Shown in pieces: positions 19,253-31,660 of a stretch of DNA of 57,213 nucleotides. The notes under the pieces are model-generated. The model saw nothing but the letters and a program-made list of their open reading frames with translations. It did not search any database and was not told the origin of the DNA. Numbering within the stretch: the stretch's first letter is position 1; every line of letters begins with the position of its first letter. The position numbers and the translations under genes are program-made. The stretch comes from Candidatus Cloacimonadota bacterium. Its GTDB lineage: Bacteria > Cloacimonadota > Cloacimonadia > Cloacimonadales > TCS61. The DNA lies in contig JAIPGO010000013.1 of assembly GCA_021736135.1 (NCBI GenBank), positions 1 to 57,213 of the forward strand. Direction: 5' to 3'.

Positions 19253-20026
19253 TTATACATCAATTACAAAATCCGGAGTAAACCCATTCTGCTGTTTCAT
19301 ATGGACATAGCCGAGGGGATTACGCACCAGCAGGGTGTCACCGAGCATACGTCTGTCAGGATAATGGCAGTGTCCGCAAATCCAGGCTTTTATCTGGGTA
19401 TTGGCAGCTATAAGGCTAGAAAGATCATTAGCATAAGCATATTTGAGGGCGTTATCAAGATAATTTCCGGGCAGGCTTTCATAGACAGGGACGTGATGAG
19501 TAACCACAATAACCTTTTTATCCACAGCATCATTTAATTCCTGTTCCAGGAATTTGAGAGAAAGCAGATTATAATTGAGCATATCCTCAATCTGCAGGGT
19601 CTGCAATTCTTTGAATATAGTCCGTTTATTGATCAAACGGAAATCATTCATCATTGCCTGAACATTTTCTCTTTCAGCAAGGGGGATATCCGTCCAGAGT
19701 ATAGTAAAAAGGAACCGAATCCCTTCAAAATCGAAACTGCGGTTATTTAGCAGGCGCAAATTAGGACGCAGTAACTGATCATATACCGGATAGGCAGTAT
19801 TAATTTCTCCCTGGTAGAACTCGTGATTGCCAAAGATGGCAAAAACCTGCTGGAAATCCCTGCTGAAAGTATCCAGGAATTCCTCAGTCTGGTGTTGATA
19901 TACGTAAGGTATCATATCGCCAGCAATAATCAGCAGTTGCGCTGCAGACGGCAGGGGATTTTCCCTCAGCCAGACGCGATTTTCCGGAAATTCCAGATGT
20001 AGATCAGAAACAATCTGTATTTTCAT
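19253..20026 (-). CDS. Calcineurin-like metallophosphoesterase
   Basis: A 257-residue soluble phosphoesterase. All the metal-binding motifs are in order: DLH (D8, H10), GD (36-37), GNHE (66-69), a THH near residue 176 and GHCH near 216. These bind two metal ions in the calcineurin-like superfamily. The substrate cannot be told from sequence. It is the first gene of the operon leading to corA and mscS and is preceded by GAGG. The spacer upstream (20027-20178) separates it from C25-like gene 2 and should hold the operon promoter. Confidence 0.88.
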   Translation of the reverse strand: MKIQIVSDLHLEFPENRVWLRENPLPSAAQLLIIAGDMIPYVYQHQTEEFLDTFSRDFQQVFAIFGNHEFYQGEINTAYPVYDQLLRPNLRLLNNRSFDFEGIRFLFTILWTDIPLAERENVQAMMNDFRLINKRTIFKELQTLQIEDMLNYNLLSLKFLEQELNDAVDKKVIVVTHHVPVYESLPGNYLDNALKYAYANDLSSLIAANTQIKAWICGHCHYPDRRMLGDTLLVRNPLGYVHMKQQNGFTPDFVIDV

Positions 20027-20178
20027 AATACCTCAACCTGAAAAGCTGTAGAAACATTGAGCCGTGTCAAGGTAAAACTGAAAGAACCACCGTAAAAAAT
20101 AGGGAATACAGTTCTATCCGGGACTTTCTGACCCTAGCAGGCTGGTCTTGCAGGTTTTTTACTAAGTTAATATTGATG

Positions 20179-20205
20179 AAAAAAGCCCGGCAAGGCCGGG
20201 CTTTT
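20179..20205 (-). terminator. Intrinsic terminator of C25-like gene 2
   Basis: GC-rich arms AAAAGCCCGGC and GCCGGGCTTTT form a strong hairpin with a T-run on either strand, 12 bases after the minus-strand C25 stop codon. Confidence 0.85.
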
Positions 20206-20216
20206 GATATTAAAAT

Positions 20217-23200
20217 TTATTTAGAAACTTTTGGAATTCTCTCTTTACGAGCATCGATTCTGTTGTTTTCCAGCCTCTGCGGTACTTCAACGGGGAATAT
20301 GGTAATCAATCCCACGGCATACTGCATGATCAGAGAAGAATCAAAGGCTTCAATATTCTGGTTTCCATCCACATCAGCTCGTATCTGACGCCATAAATCC
20401 CAGGGTAGAGGAGCACCAGGAGGATTAAATCCGACAAAATACTGCAAGACAAGGGCAGCGTCAAATGCCTCTACTGAGCCATTATCATCGACGTCTCCAT
20501 AACTGCCCGTATCATCGTTCACATATAGAGTGACCGGAATTGTTTTTTGATCCCAGCTGTCACCGGAAATAACAATAAAGGCCTGGTGAGTTCCCGCTTC
20601 AATCTCGCTGGTATCAAAATTGATGGTAAAAACTTGAGAGCCACCAGCGATCAAGCTGCCTATAGAAATATCCAGACTGATCCAGCGCAGCGGATAGAGC
20701 AGGCTGATCTCACCACTCACTATATGCGGACCAGCACCATACCCGTCACCGCCAATATCCCAACCCAGGATCAAATCACCAGCAAATTGTGTGCTAAGCT
20801 GGACATTAACATCCCAGTGAGCCTCTTCACCATCATGGATAACACCCCAGCCATTAGCTGTTGTGCCATGCCAGTTAACTGACTGTCCTGCTCCCGTGGT
20901 GCCATCCCAGATCAAATTACCACCAGAACCCCCAATAACATCTCCGGCATCCAGGACTGTTACGCCCGGGGGAAAATTGATCCAGACGTCAGTCAGCCAT
21001 TCATTGTCCGGGGAATTATTTGCGACAGTGAATGACCAGGTAGTTTCTTCTCCGGGAGTAAAGGTATCGGTATTTAGAGTTATATTTGAACCGGTAACAG
21101 CTCTTTCGGGAGTTACGTTTTCTTCAATTCTAACATAGAAATTAACCGGCAGGTTGCCAACATTGGTCAGAGTGAACTGCTGAGTTCCCGATTGTTGTGT
21201 TTCAAGATAATAATAAATACTGTCCGGATCAACACTGAAAGTATTTGGCCAGTAGGCAGTGAATGGCAGCAAGCAGTTCCAGCTATCTTCATCACAACTG
21301 ATGCTTGCTTCAATATAGAAAGTATAAAAATCAGGGACATTTTCCGAGACTTCAATTGATAAGCCGTTTTCCAGAGTAACAGTTTCGCCAGCCGGAATAT
21401 CAGGGCAGGTTGCGTAATTATCGGTAACAGTAATATAAGGATCATTAATGGAAATTTCCACGCTGACATTATGAGCTGATTCTTCACCCATATTTTCCAG
21501 ATCCAGAGTTAAATCAGCCGCTTCCCCAGCTTCGATGTAATTATCATCTCCCGCATAAGGATAATAGCTGCTGACTATCAGGAAAGGAGCATCTACCGGC
21601 ATTGGCGGAGGAGTGAACAGAATTGCCATCTGGTCTTCCAGCACCTTGCAGGAGGAAGGATAGGTATTATTAAAAGTATATTGCAGACCTATCAGGGAAT
21701 CTTCGTTTTCCAGTCCGATCGTACAATACTGTCCGTGATTACTGGGATAGGAGCCGGCATTATTATTGGTAATATCCATGTACTGCATCTTGATTTCACT
21801 GTCGCCTGTTGTAGTAGGATAATACACCGGATCATAGAAAATAACCTGATAAGTTTCGGGTGAGTATGTGTCGCCATTCAAAATACGAGACCATTCCACC
21901 ACCAGATAATGATGCTCTTCATCATAATACCAGAGCACATCACCGGAGCTGATATTCATATCATCCCAGAATACGGCGATCATGGGGCTGGGACCCTGTG
22001 GTCCCGGGATCTGGTAATTCATAAAATTAGCAGTTTCGTGATATCCGGGGGCAATCCAGCCATTTGTGCATACGCACATCTGGTCATATTCTTCACCATA
22101 AAGCTTAAAAGTGAAATCATCCGGGAACGCGATATTAGCATAATTTCCGGTACCTCCACCGTTTCCGGTGGCAGTACCTCCCGCCCAGATTATGGATGTA
22201 CCATCTCCGCCATAATCATGATCGATCTCGATCCAGTCATATACCGGACATTTATCATAATCCGTGTCACCATCATCATAGCACCAGTAACCGTACTCGT
22301 CCGGTCCATATGGATCGCTCACACTCGGAACGCCAATGGGTACGTTCATAGTAACGTAACCGTTATAACCGTCAGCATTGGTAAGATGGATGATGAAGGG
22401 GATGTATGTCCCGGGTATTATGGCCGCACTGGCAGTTATCGTAAACCGGTCGTTGGCATTATTGCCGTCCATTCCGGGATAGATTGTATTAAAACTCCCC
22501 AGGCTGTCTTCAATGGTAATACGGTGATTATTACAAAGTAATACGCCCTCGATATCTGCAGCCAGCAGGTTGCCGTTATTATGCAGAGTGAAGTTCATTT
22601 CCACCGTTTCTCCCGGATCTATGATCCCGTCTCCATAGACAGTATACAAGCTGGCATAAAGGCTGGGACCTTCTATGGGGATCTGCAGGTAAGAAATCCA
22701 TTCATTATCATCATTATCTGTTATGTTCAATATGGCATTAACGTCCACTCCTCCCTGCAGGGCAGCTGCAAACTGAACTTCGTAACCAGCGATGGCAGTA
22801 GCGCCGGAACCTATATTACCGAATCCTGCCTCCGGAGTAATCACGGTAACATAATCACTGCTGACCTGGAGCGATGCATTAATCCCACTGACATCAGAAC
22901 TACCGGTATTTTCCAGAGTAACCAACAATTGCACACTCTCTCCGGGATTGACGATGCCATTCCCATTGCCGGCAGCATCATCATAGGAAACGGATTGAAT
23001 TGTTACAAATTGCGGTACTCTCTCAACAGAAACAATTTCTATACTGGGAATAAAGTTATGTCCCGTTACCGTAAGAGTATAGCCACCTTCAGGAGCGTCA
23101 TTCAGATCAAGCTGAGCCGTGCCGCTGTTATCGGTGAAGGTGGTTGCCGTGAAGGTACCGTCATCTTTATACAGTGTTACCCAGGCATCCGTAATGGTAT

Positions 23201-24998
23201 TGCCGTTCGCATCATGCACGATCACTTCCGAATGATCTGCACCAACGGGAATAATCGGATTGAATTCCAGATCCATATGCTGCGGAATCCCAGTCCACAA
23301 TTCCACGCTGGCATCTCCCATAAGAGTATTCCAATGCGAGAAAGTATTAACGTAATTACTCGGATTCTGGGGAAAAGTCAGCCAGAGATAGTATTTACCC
23401 TGTAAAACAGCACCTCCCATAGAATAAATATCGTCCCGGAATATTCCGCCCCATACGCCCAGTGCAATAGCATTATTAAAAGGAGTATGCGTGCCTGAGG
23501 TTGCGGTACCCATAGCACCGATTCCGCCATTTGGCAGTGAGGATGTGCCCATTAAATAAAAACCTTCGGCAATTCCAGTTCCATTATTCCAGTTATTGGA
23601 ACCACAGGTTGGTATATTAGCAAAGGGCATCATATAGCCATTGCTCGTGCTGCCGTAAGACCAGCCGGACATTCCCAGATAGCCTCGATAACCATAGTAA
23701 CTTACGCCCAGGTTTATGGCAGAATTCATCTGGGTGGAAAAAGGACTCGTGTAAACTTCCACGAAATTGTCATCGTCCCAGAAATTATCAGGATAATCGA
23801 GCATTAGTTCTTTGGCAGCTTTTGATACGGTTATCGTGGAATACCCCGAATGAGTAGGATCGCCAGTTAATAAGGCGCGGCTGTACCAGTCCGTGTTACC
23901 CATATACGGTGTTTTTTCATAAGCAAACACTTTGGAGATAACGGTCTGCAAGGCAGTGATATTTGAGAAGGTCATTCTACCCATGATCACATCTCCCAGA
24001 ACATCATTACCTTCTAACTGGCTGTAAGGATGATCGCCTTCCCCGTAAGTGCCGGACGAATACCAGGTGGGAATTAAGTAAGCTCCGCTGCCATCTCCCA
24101 TTATATTTACGTATTCGGGAGGATTTTCCCAGTTATCATAAGCATTCTGGATATAATTTTTAATAGCAATATTGCTGGTTCCCGTCTCTGATGTTGTTGC
24201 CACCACCACGTTGAATCCTTTCTGTTTTTTCCATTCTGTTAAATACTCCAGATTGGACAGGACGGAAGTGTTATTATTGCAGATAAATAGGATCGTGGGA
24301 ACCTGATATTCGTCCCTCATAGTAAGAAGATCATAATTAAGAGTATTGGCTTTATATAAGGGAGCAAAAGCGCGGGAACGTTTGTGGCTGGTAACCTTGG
24401 TATTAATACCGCCACTCCCGCTGACGGTTACCCGTATTCTGATATTGGAATATACCAGAAGAGTACGGCTGGCAGGATCATATTGAAAAGGACAGAAAGT
24501 AACCGGGACCACGCGGAAATCACGCATTATTGCCGGTTCTCCTGCCCAGGCAATTTCGGCTGGATATCCGCTGCTGCCACGGTAAAAAGCATTATTGATA
24601 GTGAAATTATTACGCAGAGGTTCACTTTCCAGCTGTAACTCCTCTTGAGGATAAATAATCACATTTTCAAATTCCTGAACATCATAACTGAGGATTTCCA
24701 CATCAGCAGTTCCCTGATCGGGAATAATTAGAGCTTTTGTAAATACCGGAACATCCGGCATGCCAATATCAAGCAGTTCCCCTGCTTCGTCATGACTTAT
24801 GACAGTATATTTCTCACCCTCATAAACTTTTTCTTCCAGTTCGAATCCATCAAGAGCAAACTCAATTGTGGCAACACTGCTGTGCTGCTGTTCACATTCG
24901 AATAATTCGGGATTTTGAGACTGATTTGTAACGACCCAGCGTCCCATTAATGAAATACTAATTAATAATAAAAGGCTAATTATCAGACTTTTTTTCAT
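20217..24998 (-). CDS. C25 (gingipain)-like secreted protein 2 ending in a dockerin
   Basis: A 1593-residue exported protein with the same order as C25-like protein 1: signal peptide (1-19), C25 propeptide, C25-like domain (about 235-570), regulatory-like sandwich, CARDB/Ig-like modules, the shared FKLYGEEYD domain and a late Ig block. It lacks the usual sorting domain. The last 100 residues carry two dockerin repeats with calcium loops DVDDNGSVEAFD and DVDGNQNIEAFD. The catalytic His position reads RGYLG (Tyr440), while Cys465 (IPTCG) is kept, so activity is uncertain. AAGGAAG precedes the ATG. Dockerins bind cohesins on a scaffold; no cohesin gene is in the window. The gene ends at a strong terminator. 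Confidence 0.86.
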   Translation of the reverse strand: MKKSLIISLLLLISISLMGRWVVTNQSQNPELFECEQQHSSVATIEFALDGFELEEKVYEGEKYTVISHDEAGELLDIGMPDVPVFTKALIIPDQGTADVEILSYDVQEFENVIIYPQEELQLESEPLRNNFTINNAFYRGSSGYPAEIAWAGEPAIMRDFRVVPVTFCPFQYDPASRTLLVYSNIRIRVTVSGSGGINTKVTSHKRSRAFAPLYKANTLNYDLLTMRDEYQVPTILFICNNNTSVLSNLEYLTEWKKQKGFNVVVATTSETGTSNIAIKNYIQNAYDNWENPPEYVNIMGDGSGAYLIPTWYSSGTYGEGDHPYSQLEGNDVLGDVIMGRMTFSNITALQTVISKVFAYEKTPYMGNTDWYSRALLTGDPTHSGYSTITVSKAAKELMLDYPDNFWDDDNFVEVYTSPFSTQMNSAINLGVSYYGYRGYLGMSGWSYGSTSNGYMMPFANIPTCGSNNWNNGTGIAEGFYLMGTSSLPNGGIGAMGTATSGTHTPFNNAIALGVWGGIFRDDIYSMGGAVLQGKYYLWLTFPQNPSNYVNTFSHWNTLMGDASVELWTGIPQHMDLEFNPIIPVGADHSEVIVHDANGNTITDAWVTLYKDDGTFTATTFTDNSGTAQLDLNDAPEGGYTLTVTGHNFIPSIEIVSVERVPQFVTIQSVSYDDAAGNGNGIVNPGESVQLLVTLENTGSSDVSGINASLQVSSDYVTVITPEAGFGNIGSGATAIAGYEVQFAAALQGGVDVNAILNITDNDDNEWISYLQIPIEGPSLYASLYTVYGDGIIDPGETVEMNFTLHNNGNLLAADIEGVLLCNNHRITIEDSLGSFNTIYPGMDGNNANDRFTITASAAIIPGTYIPFIIHLTNADGYNGYVTMNVPIGVPSVSDPYGPDEYGYWCYDDGDTDYDKCPVYDWIEIDHDYGGDGTSIIWAGGTATGNGGGTGNYANIAFPDDFTFKLYGEEYDQMCVCTNGWIAPGYHETANFMNYQIPGPQGPSPMIAVFWDDMNISSGDVLWYYDEEHHYLVVEWSRILNGDTYSPETYQVIFYDPVYYPTTTGDSEIKMQYMDITNNNAGSYPSNHGQYCTIGLENEDSLIGLQYTFNNTYPSSCKVLEDQMAILFTPPPMPVDAPFLIVSSYYPYAGDDNYIEAGEAADLTLDLENMGEESAHNVSVEISINDPYITVTDNYATCPDIPAGETVTLENGLSIEVSENVPDFYTFYIEASISCDEDSWNCLLPFTAYWPNTFSVDPDSIYYYLETQQSGTQQFTLTNVGNLPVNFYVRIEENVTPERAVTGSNITLNTDTFTPGEETTWSFTVANNSPDNEWLTDVWINFPPGVTVLDAGDVIGGSGGNLIWDGTTGAGQSVNWHGTTANGWGVIHDGEEAHWDVNVQLSTQFAGDLILGWDIGGDGYGAGPHIVSGEISLLYPLRWISLDISIGSLIAGGSQVFTINFDTSEIEAGTHQAFIVISGDSWDQKTIPVTLYVNDDTGSYGDVDDNGSVEAFDAALVLQYFVGFNPPGAPLPWDLWRQIRADVDGNQNIEAFDSSLIMQYAVGLITIFPVEVPQRLENNRIDARKERIPKVSK

Positions 24999-25426
24999 AA
25001 TTCTTCCTTAAATTTATTTTTTCTCGAAATATAAATGTAGATTGTAAATATTTTAGTCAAGCCTTATTTTTCCCGGCATATTCCAGAAATTAAAAGATTG
25101 CTAACCATAATGCTGCACAATTAAATAACTTATCATTTATAGAATTCAGAGTCAGAATCGGCTTGATTTCCCTGGAGATATTTTCTAATCAGAAATCATG
25201 CTTAAAAAATTGACACCGGTTAATATTTATTTTCCAGAAAATAATAAGCGTATGATATTCAATCAGTTAATTCGCATAAATTGTAATAATTTCAGATAAT
25301 AATCCCGGAAAAACTGTGAATATCAAAATAATACTTGACGGAGAATTTACAGCTTAGGAAATTGTTAAAGCCTAATAAGCAAAAGATATAATTAGATAAA
25401 TTGTTTAACAATTTTAAGGAGACAAT
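24999..25426. other. Divergent promoter region between C25-like gene 2 and rho
   Basis: AT-rich and noncoding. For the C25 gene, a TTGACT box (complement of 25055-25060) lies upstream with TACATT as a possible -10. For rho, a TATAAT at 25387-25392 has TTGTTA 19 bases upstream, a weak pair. A perfect palindrome AAATTGTTTAACAATTT (25398-25414) sits immediately before the rho ribosome site AAGGAGA and could be an operator or a leader hairpin. Confidence 0.45.
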
Positions 25427-26683
25427 ATGGATCAGGCAAACAAACTGTTTGAAATGAAACTGAGTGAGTTACAGGCGGAAGCACGTGAAATGGAAATAGC
25501 CAGCACGGGGATGAAGAAAAATGAGCTCATTCATAAGATCTTTGAAATGCGGGCAATGCAGGAAGGGCTTGCCTTTGTTACGGGAGTACTGGAGATAGTG
25601 GATGACGGCTATGGATTTCTAAGATTTGAGGAAAACAGCTATACTCCGGGTCGTAATGATATTTATGTATCGAATTCCCAGATCAAGAAATTCGGTCTTA
25701 AGAAAGGGCACATCATTTCCGGACCCGTAAGAGCACCTAAGGAAGAGGAAAAATATTTTGCTCTTATCAGAGTGGATTCGGTGAATTATGATTATCCGAT
25801 GATTGCCAGAGAATCGAAGCGCTTTGACCGGCTAACACCTTATTATCCGGAAGAGCAACTGAATCTGGAGACGGATGATAATGATATTTCCACGCGGCTG
25901 GTAAATTTATTTACCCCGATTGGTAAAGGGCAGAGAGGTTTGATCACTTCTGCACCAAGAACCGGAAAAACTGTATTAATGCAAAAAATGGCGAATGCCA
26001 TTTTAACGAATCACAAGGAAGTGTATCTGATCGTTCTGCTGATTGATGAGCGCCCGGAAGAAGTAACGGAAATGAAGCGGATCATCATCCCGGAAAATTC
26101 GGAAGTAGTATCCAGTACATTTGATGAAATGCCCCGCAATCATATCCAGGTGGCTGAAATGACAATTGCCAAGGCAAAGCGTATGGTGGAACTTGGGAAA
26201 GACGTTGTAATAATGCTTGATAGTATTACGCGTTTAGCCAGAGCCTATAATATGGCTACGCCTTCCAGCGGAAAAGTACTTTCCGGTGGTCTTGATTCCA
26301 ACAGTATCCACCGGCCCAAGAAATTCTTTGGAGCAGCCCGTAATACAGAGGAAAAAGGAAGCCTGACCATTATTGCCACAGCGCTGGTAGATACAGGCAG
26401 CAGAATGGATCAGGTGATCTTTGAAGAATTCAAGGGTACCGGTAACATGGAGCTGGTGCTTGACCGCACGATCAGTGATATGCGTTTGTATCCTGCTATT
26501 GATCTGATCAAGAGTGGAACCAGACGTGAAGAACTTCTATTAAGTGAAGAAGTAAGGAACCGGATGTTCGTTTTAAGAAAGTTCCTCAAGACGATGAGCC
26601 CGGTACAGGGTATAGAAACATTACTCACAAGAATGAAAGCAACCAGCAACAACAAAGAATTTCTTGATTCCATGAGCAGGTAA
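25427..26683 (+). CDS. rho: Transcription termination factor Rho
   Basis: A 418-residue hexameric RNA-dependent ATPase that ends transcription at untranslated RNA. An N-terminal Rho_N helical segment (1-45) is followed by the cold-shock-like RNA-binding domain (about 50-125, with GFLRF) and the RecA-like motor. The Walker A reads APRTGKT (about 176-182), and DERPEE and the Q/R loops follow. The length matches the E. coli type without large insertions. AAGGAGA precedes the ATG. It is the first gene of a six-gene run ending with the DUF523 gene. Confidence 0.97.
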   Translation: MDQANKLFEMKLSELQAEAREMEIASTGMKKNELIHKIFEMRAMQEGLAFVTGVLEIVDDGYGFLRFEENSYTPGRNDIYVSNSQIKKFGLKKGHIISGPVRAPKEEEKYFALIRVDSVNYDYPMIARESKRFDRLTPYYPEEQLNLETDDNDISTRLVNLFTPIGKGQRGLITSAPRTGKTVLMQKMANAILTNHKEVYLIVLLIDERPEEVTEMKRIIIPENSEVVSSTFDEMPRNHIQVAEMTIAKAKRMVELGKDVVIMLDSITRLARAYNMATPSSGKVLSGGLDSNSIHRPKKFFGAARNTEEKGSLTIIATALVDTGSRMDQVIFEEFKGTGNMELVLDRTISDMRLYPAIDLIKSGTRREELLLSEEVRNRMFVLRKFLKTMSPVQGIETLLTRMKATSNNKEFLDSMSR

Positions 26684-26693
26684 TTGCCCATTG

Positions 26694-28920
<2,227 letters not shown>

Positions 28921-28943
28921 GGGGTATTTAAACAGGGACCCCA

Positions 28944-31571
28944 ATGATGGATAAATCTAAACTGACGCCCATGTTGCGGCAGTTCATGGAGATCAAGGAA
29001 AAACATCCCGATAAACTCCTGCTTTTCCGGATGGGTGATTTTTATGAAACCTTCTTTGAAGATGCCGCTCTCGCAGCCAAATACCTTGGTATAACTCTCA
29101 CCTCCCGGAACAAAAATACCGAAAATGCGGTGCCCTTAGCGGGATTTCCCTATCATGCGCTGGATACTTATCTGGATAAACTGATCAAACAGGGCATCAA
29201 GGTAGTGATCTGCGAGCAGACGGAAGATCCCAAAAAAGCACAGGGACTGGTCAAGCGCGAGATCATTGACATTATCACTCCCGGCACGATCATCGATGCC
29301 GAATTAATCGAAAAGAGCGATAATAATTTTTTAGCTGCCGTTTTTACGGAAGAAGATAAGGCAGGCCTTGCCTTTCTGGACGTTTCTACTGCTGATTTTA
29401 TCTTTACAGAATTAAATCCGGCTGAGATAAAAAATGAATTGATCAGGATGCAGCCGGCAGAGATCATCGTTCGTGATGAAGCTGCTCAGAAGCTTCTCAT
29501 CTCGCTGCTCTCTGAAATGCAGACAACAGTTACCGTTTTCGATAGCTGGTATTTTGACCCCGTGGAAGCAGAAAAATTGTTAAAAGACCACTTTGCCACT
29601 ATAACCTTAGAAGGCTTTGGGGCACATGATAAACTTTACGGCAGGACTGCGGCCGGTATTGCACTGGCATATCTCAAATCTCTGAAAGTTGATTCCATTG
29701 AGCATATCACTTCCCTGCGTTATTATTCCCTGGCAAATTATATGCAACTTGACGAAGTGACCCGGCGTAACCTGGAGCTTTACCGCTCTTTGCGTTACGG
29801 TACTGCCCTGGGAAGTCTTATCTCTGTGCTTGATCAGACGCAGACCCCCATGGGTAAAAGACTGTTGAAGAGCTGGATATTGAATCCGCTGATCAATAGA
29901 GCTGAGATTGAAGCCCGGCTTGATGCCGTAGCTGCATTTAATGCTAATATCACTTCTACGAATGATCTGCGCCGCATTCTCGACCAGATCGGTGACCTGA
30001 GCCGCATCATTTCCAAGGTCGGCACTCAGCGCATCAATCCCCGCGAAATGCTGGCCCTGCATAATTATCTGCTCTCCGCTGCTCAGCTGGCGGAACAACT
30101 GACTGCTTTTAGTGAAAATATCCTGCTGAGTGATTTAACCAGCCATATCAGGGATTACAGCGAGGTGATCTCGCTTATAGCTGATGCCATCAAATCTGAT
30201 CCCCCACTTACCATAACTGAAGGTAATATCATCAAGGATAGCTTCAATGCTGATCTTGATGAACTACGGGAAATCAGCATCAATGGCAAGAACTGGATTG
30301 CCCGACTGGAAGCTGAAGAACGCAGGCAAACCGGTATCACTTCACTTAAAGTAGGCTACAATAAGGTCTTTGGCTACTACCTGGAAGTCACGAATGCGCA
30401 CAAGGATAAAATACCCGAACATTACATCTGCAAACAGACTCTGGTGAATTGCGAGCGTTACATCAGTCCGCAGCTAAAGCAATATGAAGCAAAAGTCCTC
30501 GGTGCGGAAGAGCGTATTAAAAACATTGAATATGAGCTTTTTCAGGAAGTTCGCCTCAAACTGAAAAAATACCTCGAACTCATGCAGGAATTCGTGGAAG
30601 TCGTGGCACATATTGATGTGCTTGCCAGTTTCAGTTGGCTGGCATATTATAATAATTATTGTAAACCCGTCTTTAATGAAGAAGGCAGACTCGATATCAG
30701 GGAATGCCGGCATCCGGTCATTGAAAAGCTCCTGCAGCAGGAGCAGTTCATACCTAACGACGTGGAAATGAATAACACGGATAACCGCATCATTCTACTC
30801 ACAGGCCCCAATATGGCTGGTAAATCCACCTATTTACGCCAGATCGGCTTGCTGGCGATCATGGCACAGAGCGGCTGTTTTGTGCCTGCTGCCAGCGCGG
30901 ATCTGCCCATTTTTGATAAAGTTTTCACTCGCGTGGGCGCTTCCGATAACCTGGCTCAGGGACAAAGCACCTTCTTAGTGGAAATGCTGGAAACTGCCAA
31001 CATCATTAATTCCGCTACACCGGATTCGCTTATTCTGCTGGATGAGATCGGTCGCGGAACCAGTACTTTTGACGGGCTAAGTCTTGCCTGGGCAATTGTG
31101 GAACATCTGCATAACCAGCCGCGGCTTAAGGCAAAAACGCTTTTTGCTACTCATTATCACGAACTTACGGAACTGGAAAACCTGCTGCCAGCTGTGAAAA
31201 ATTATAATATCGCCGTTAAGGAATGGAATGACCAGATCATCTTTCTGCGCAAGATCGTTCGCGGCAGCGCTGATCAAAGCTATGGTATTCACGTTGCCAG
31301 ACTGGCAGGAATGCCCCGCTCCGTGCTTAACCGCGCCAATGAAATACTCCGTAATCTGGAAGAACACGAGCTCAGTCCCCAGGGTTTAACCGGACAGTCA
31401 CGCAAAAAGAAGAAAAAAGAACAAAGTTCTCAGCTCGATATTTTCGATGCTATGCTCCAGGTGGATACTGAAAAAAACGTTATCCTCGCAGAAATCAAAA
31501 AACTCGATGTCAATAATCTAACCCCTATGGAAGCAATCAACAAACTCGCCGAACTGAAAAGTAAATTGTGA
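28944..31571 (+). CDS. mutS: DNA mismatch repair protein MutS
   Basis: An 875-residue mismatch-recognition ATPase. The mismatch-reading motif FRMGDFYE is near residue 30, with connector, lever and clamp regions up to about 570. The ATPase has Walker A TGPNMAGKST (about 619-628), Walker B LLDEIGRGTS and the ATHYHEL switch. The length is typical of MutS1. A small stem (GGGGT near 28920 with ACCCC near 28938) lies just ahead of the start and could partly occlude it. No mutL is in the window. A period-7 array begins one base after the stop. Confidence 0.97.
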   Translation: MMDKSKLTPMLRQFMEIKEKHPDKLLLFRMGDFYETFFEDAALAAKYLGITLTSRNKNTENAVPLAGFPYHALDTYLDKLIKQGIKVVICEQTEDPKKAQGLVKREIIDIITPGTIIDAELIEKSDNNFLAAVFTEEDKAGLAFLDVSTADFIFTELNPAEIKNELIRMQPAEIIVRDEAAQKLLISLLSEMQTTVTVFDSWYFDPVEAEKLLKDHFATITLEGFGAHDKLYGRTAAGIALAYLKSLKVDSIEHITSLRYYSLANYMQLDEVTRRNLELYRSLRYGTALGSLISVLDQTQTPMGKRLLKSWILNPLINRAEIEARLDAVAAFNANITSTNDLRRILDQIGDLSRIISKVGTQRINPREMLALHNYLLSAAQLAEQLTAFSENILLSDLTSHIRDYSEVISLIADAIKSDPPLTITEGNIIKDSFNADLDELREISINGKNWIARLEAEERRQTGITSLKVGYNKVFGYYLEVTNAHKDKIPEHYICKQTLVNCERYISPQLKQYEAKVLGAEERIKNIEYELFQEVRLKLKKYLELMQEFVEVVAHIDVLASFSWLAYYNNYCKPVFNEEGRLDIRECRHPVIEKLLQQEQFIPNDVEMNNTDNRIILLTGPNMAGKSTYLRQIGLLAIMAQSGCFVPAASADLPIFDKVFTRVGASDNLAQGQSTFLVEMLETANIINSATPDSLILLDEIGRGTSTFDGLSLAWAIVEHLHNQPRLKAKTLFATHYHELTELENLLPAVKNYNIAVKEWNDQIIFLRKIVRGSADQSYGIHVARLAGMPRSVLNRANEILRNLEEHELSPQGLTGQSRKKKKKEQSSQLDIFDAMLQVDTEKNVILAEIKKLDVNNLTPMEAINKLAELKSKL

Positions 31572-31572
31572 A

Positions 31573-31593
31573 AAAGTGAGAAGTGAGACGTGA
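31573..31593 (+). repeat. Period-7 array after the mutS stop
   Basis: Units AAAGTGA, GAAGTGA and GACGTGA run in tandem, starting one base after the mutS stop codon. A short period-9 repeat (CGCTATGTC units) follows at about 31607-31632. Confidence 0.7.
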
Positions 31594-31660
31594 GAAGATC
31601 AACTGACGCTATGTCCGCTATGTCCTCTAAGTCTGCTGCTTCCAATCCCCGGAGTAAAAA

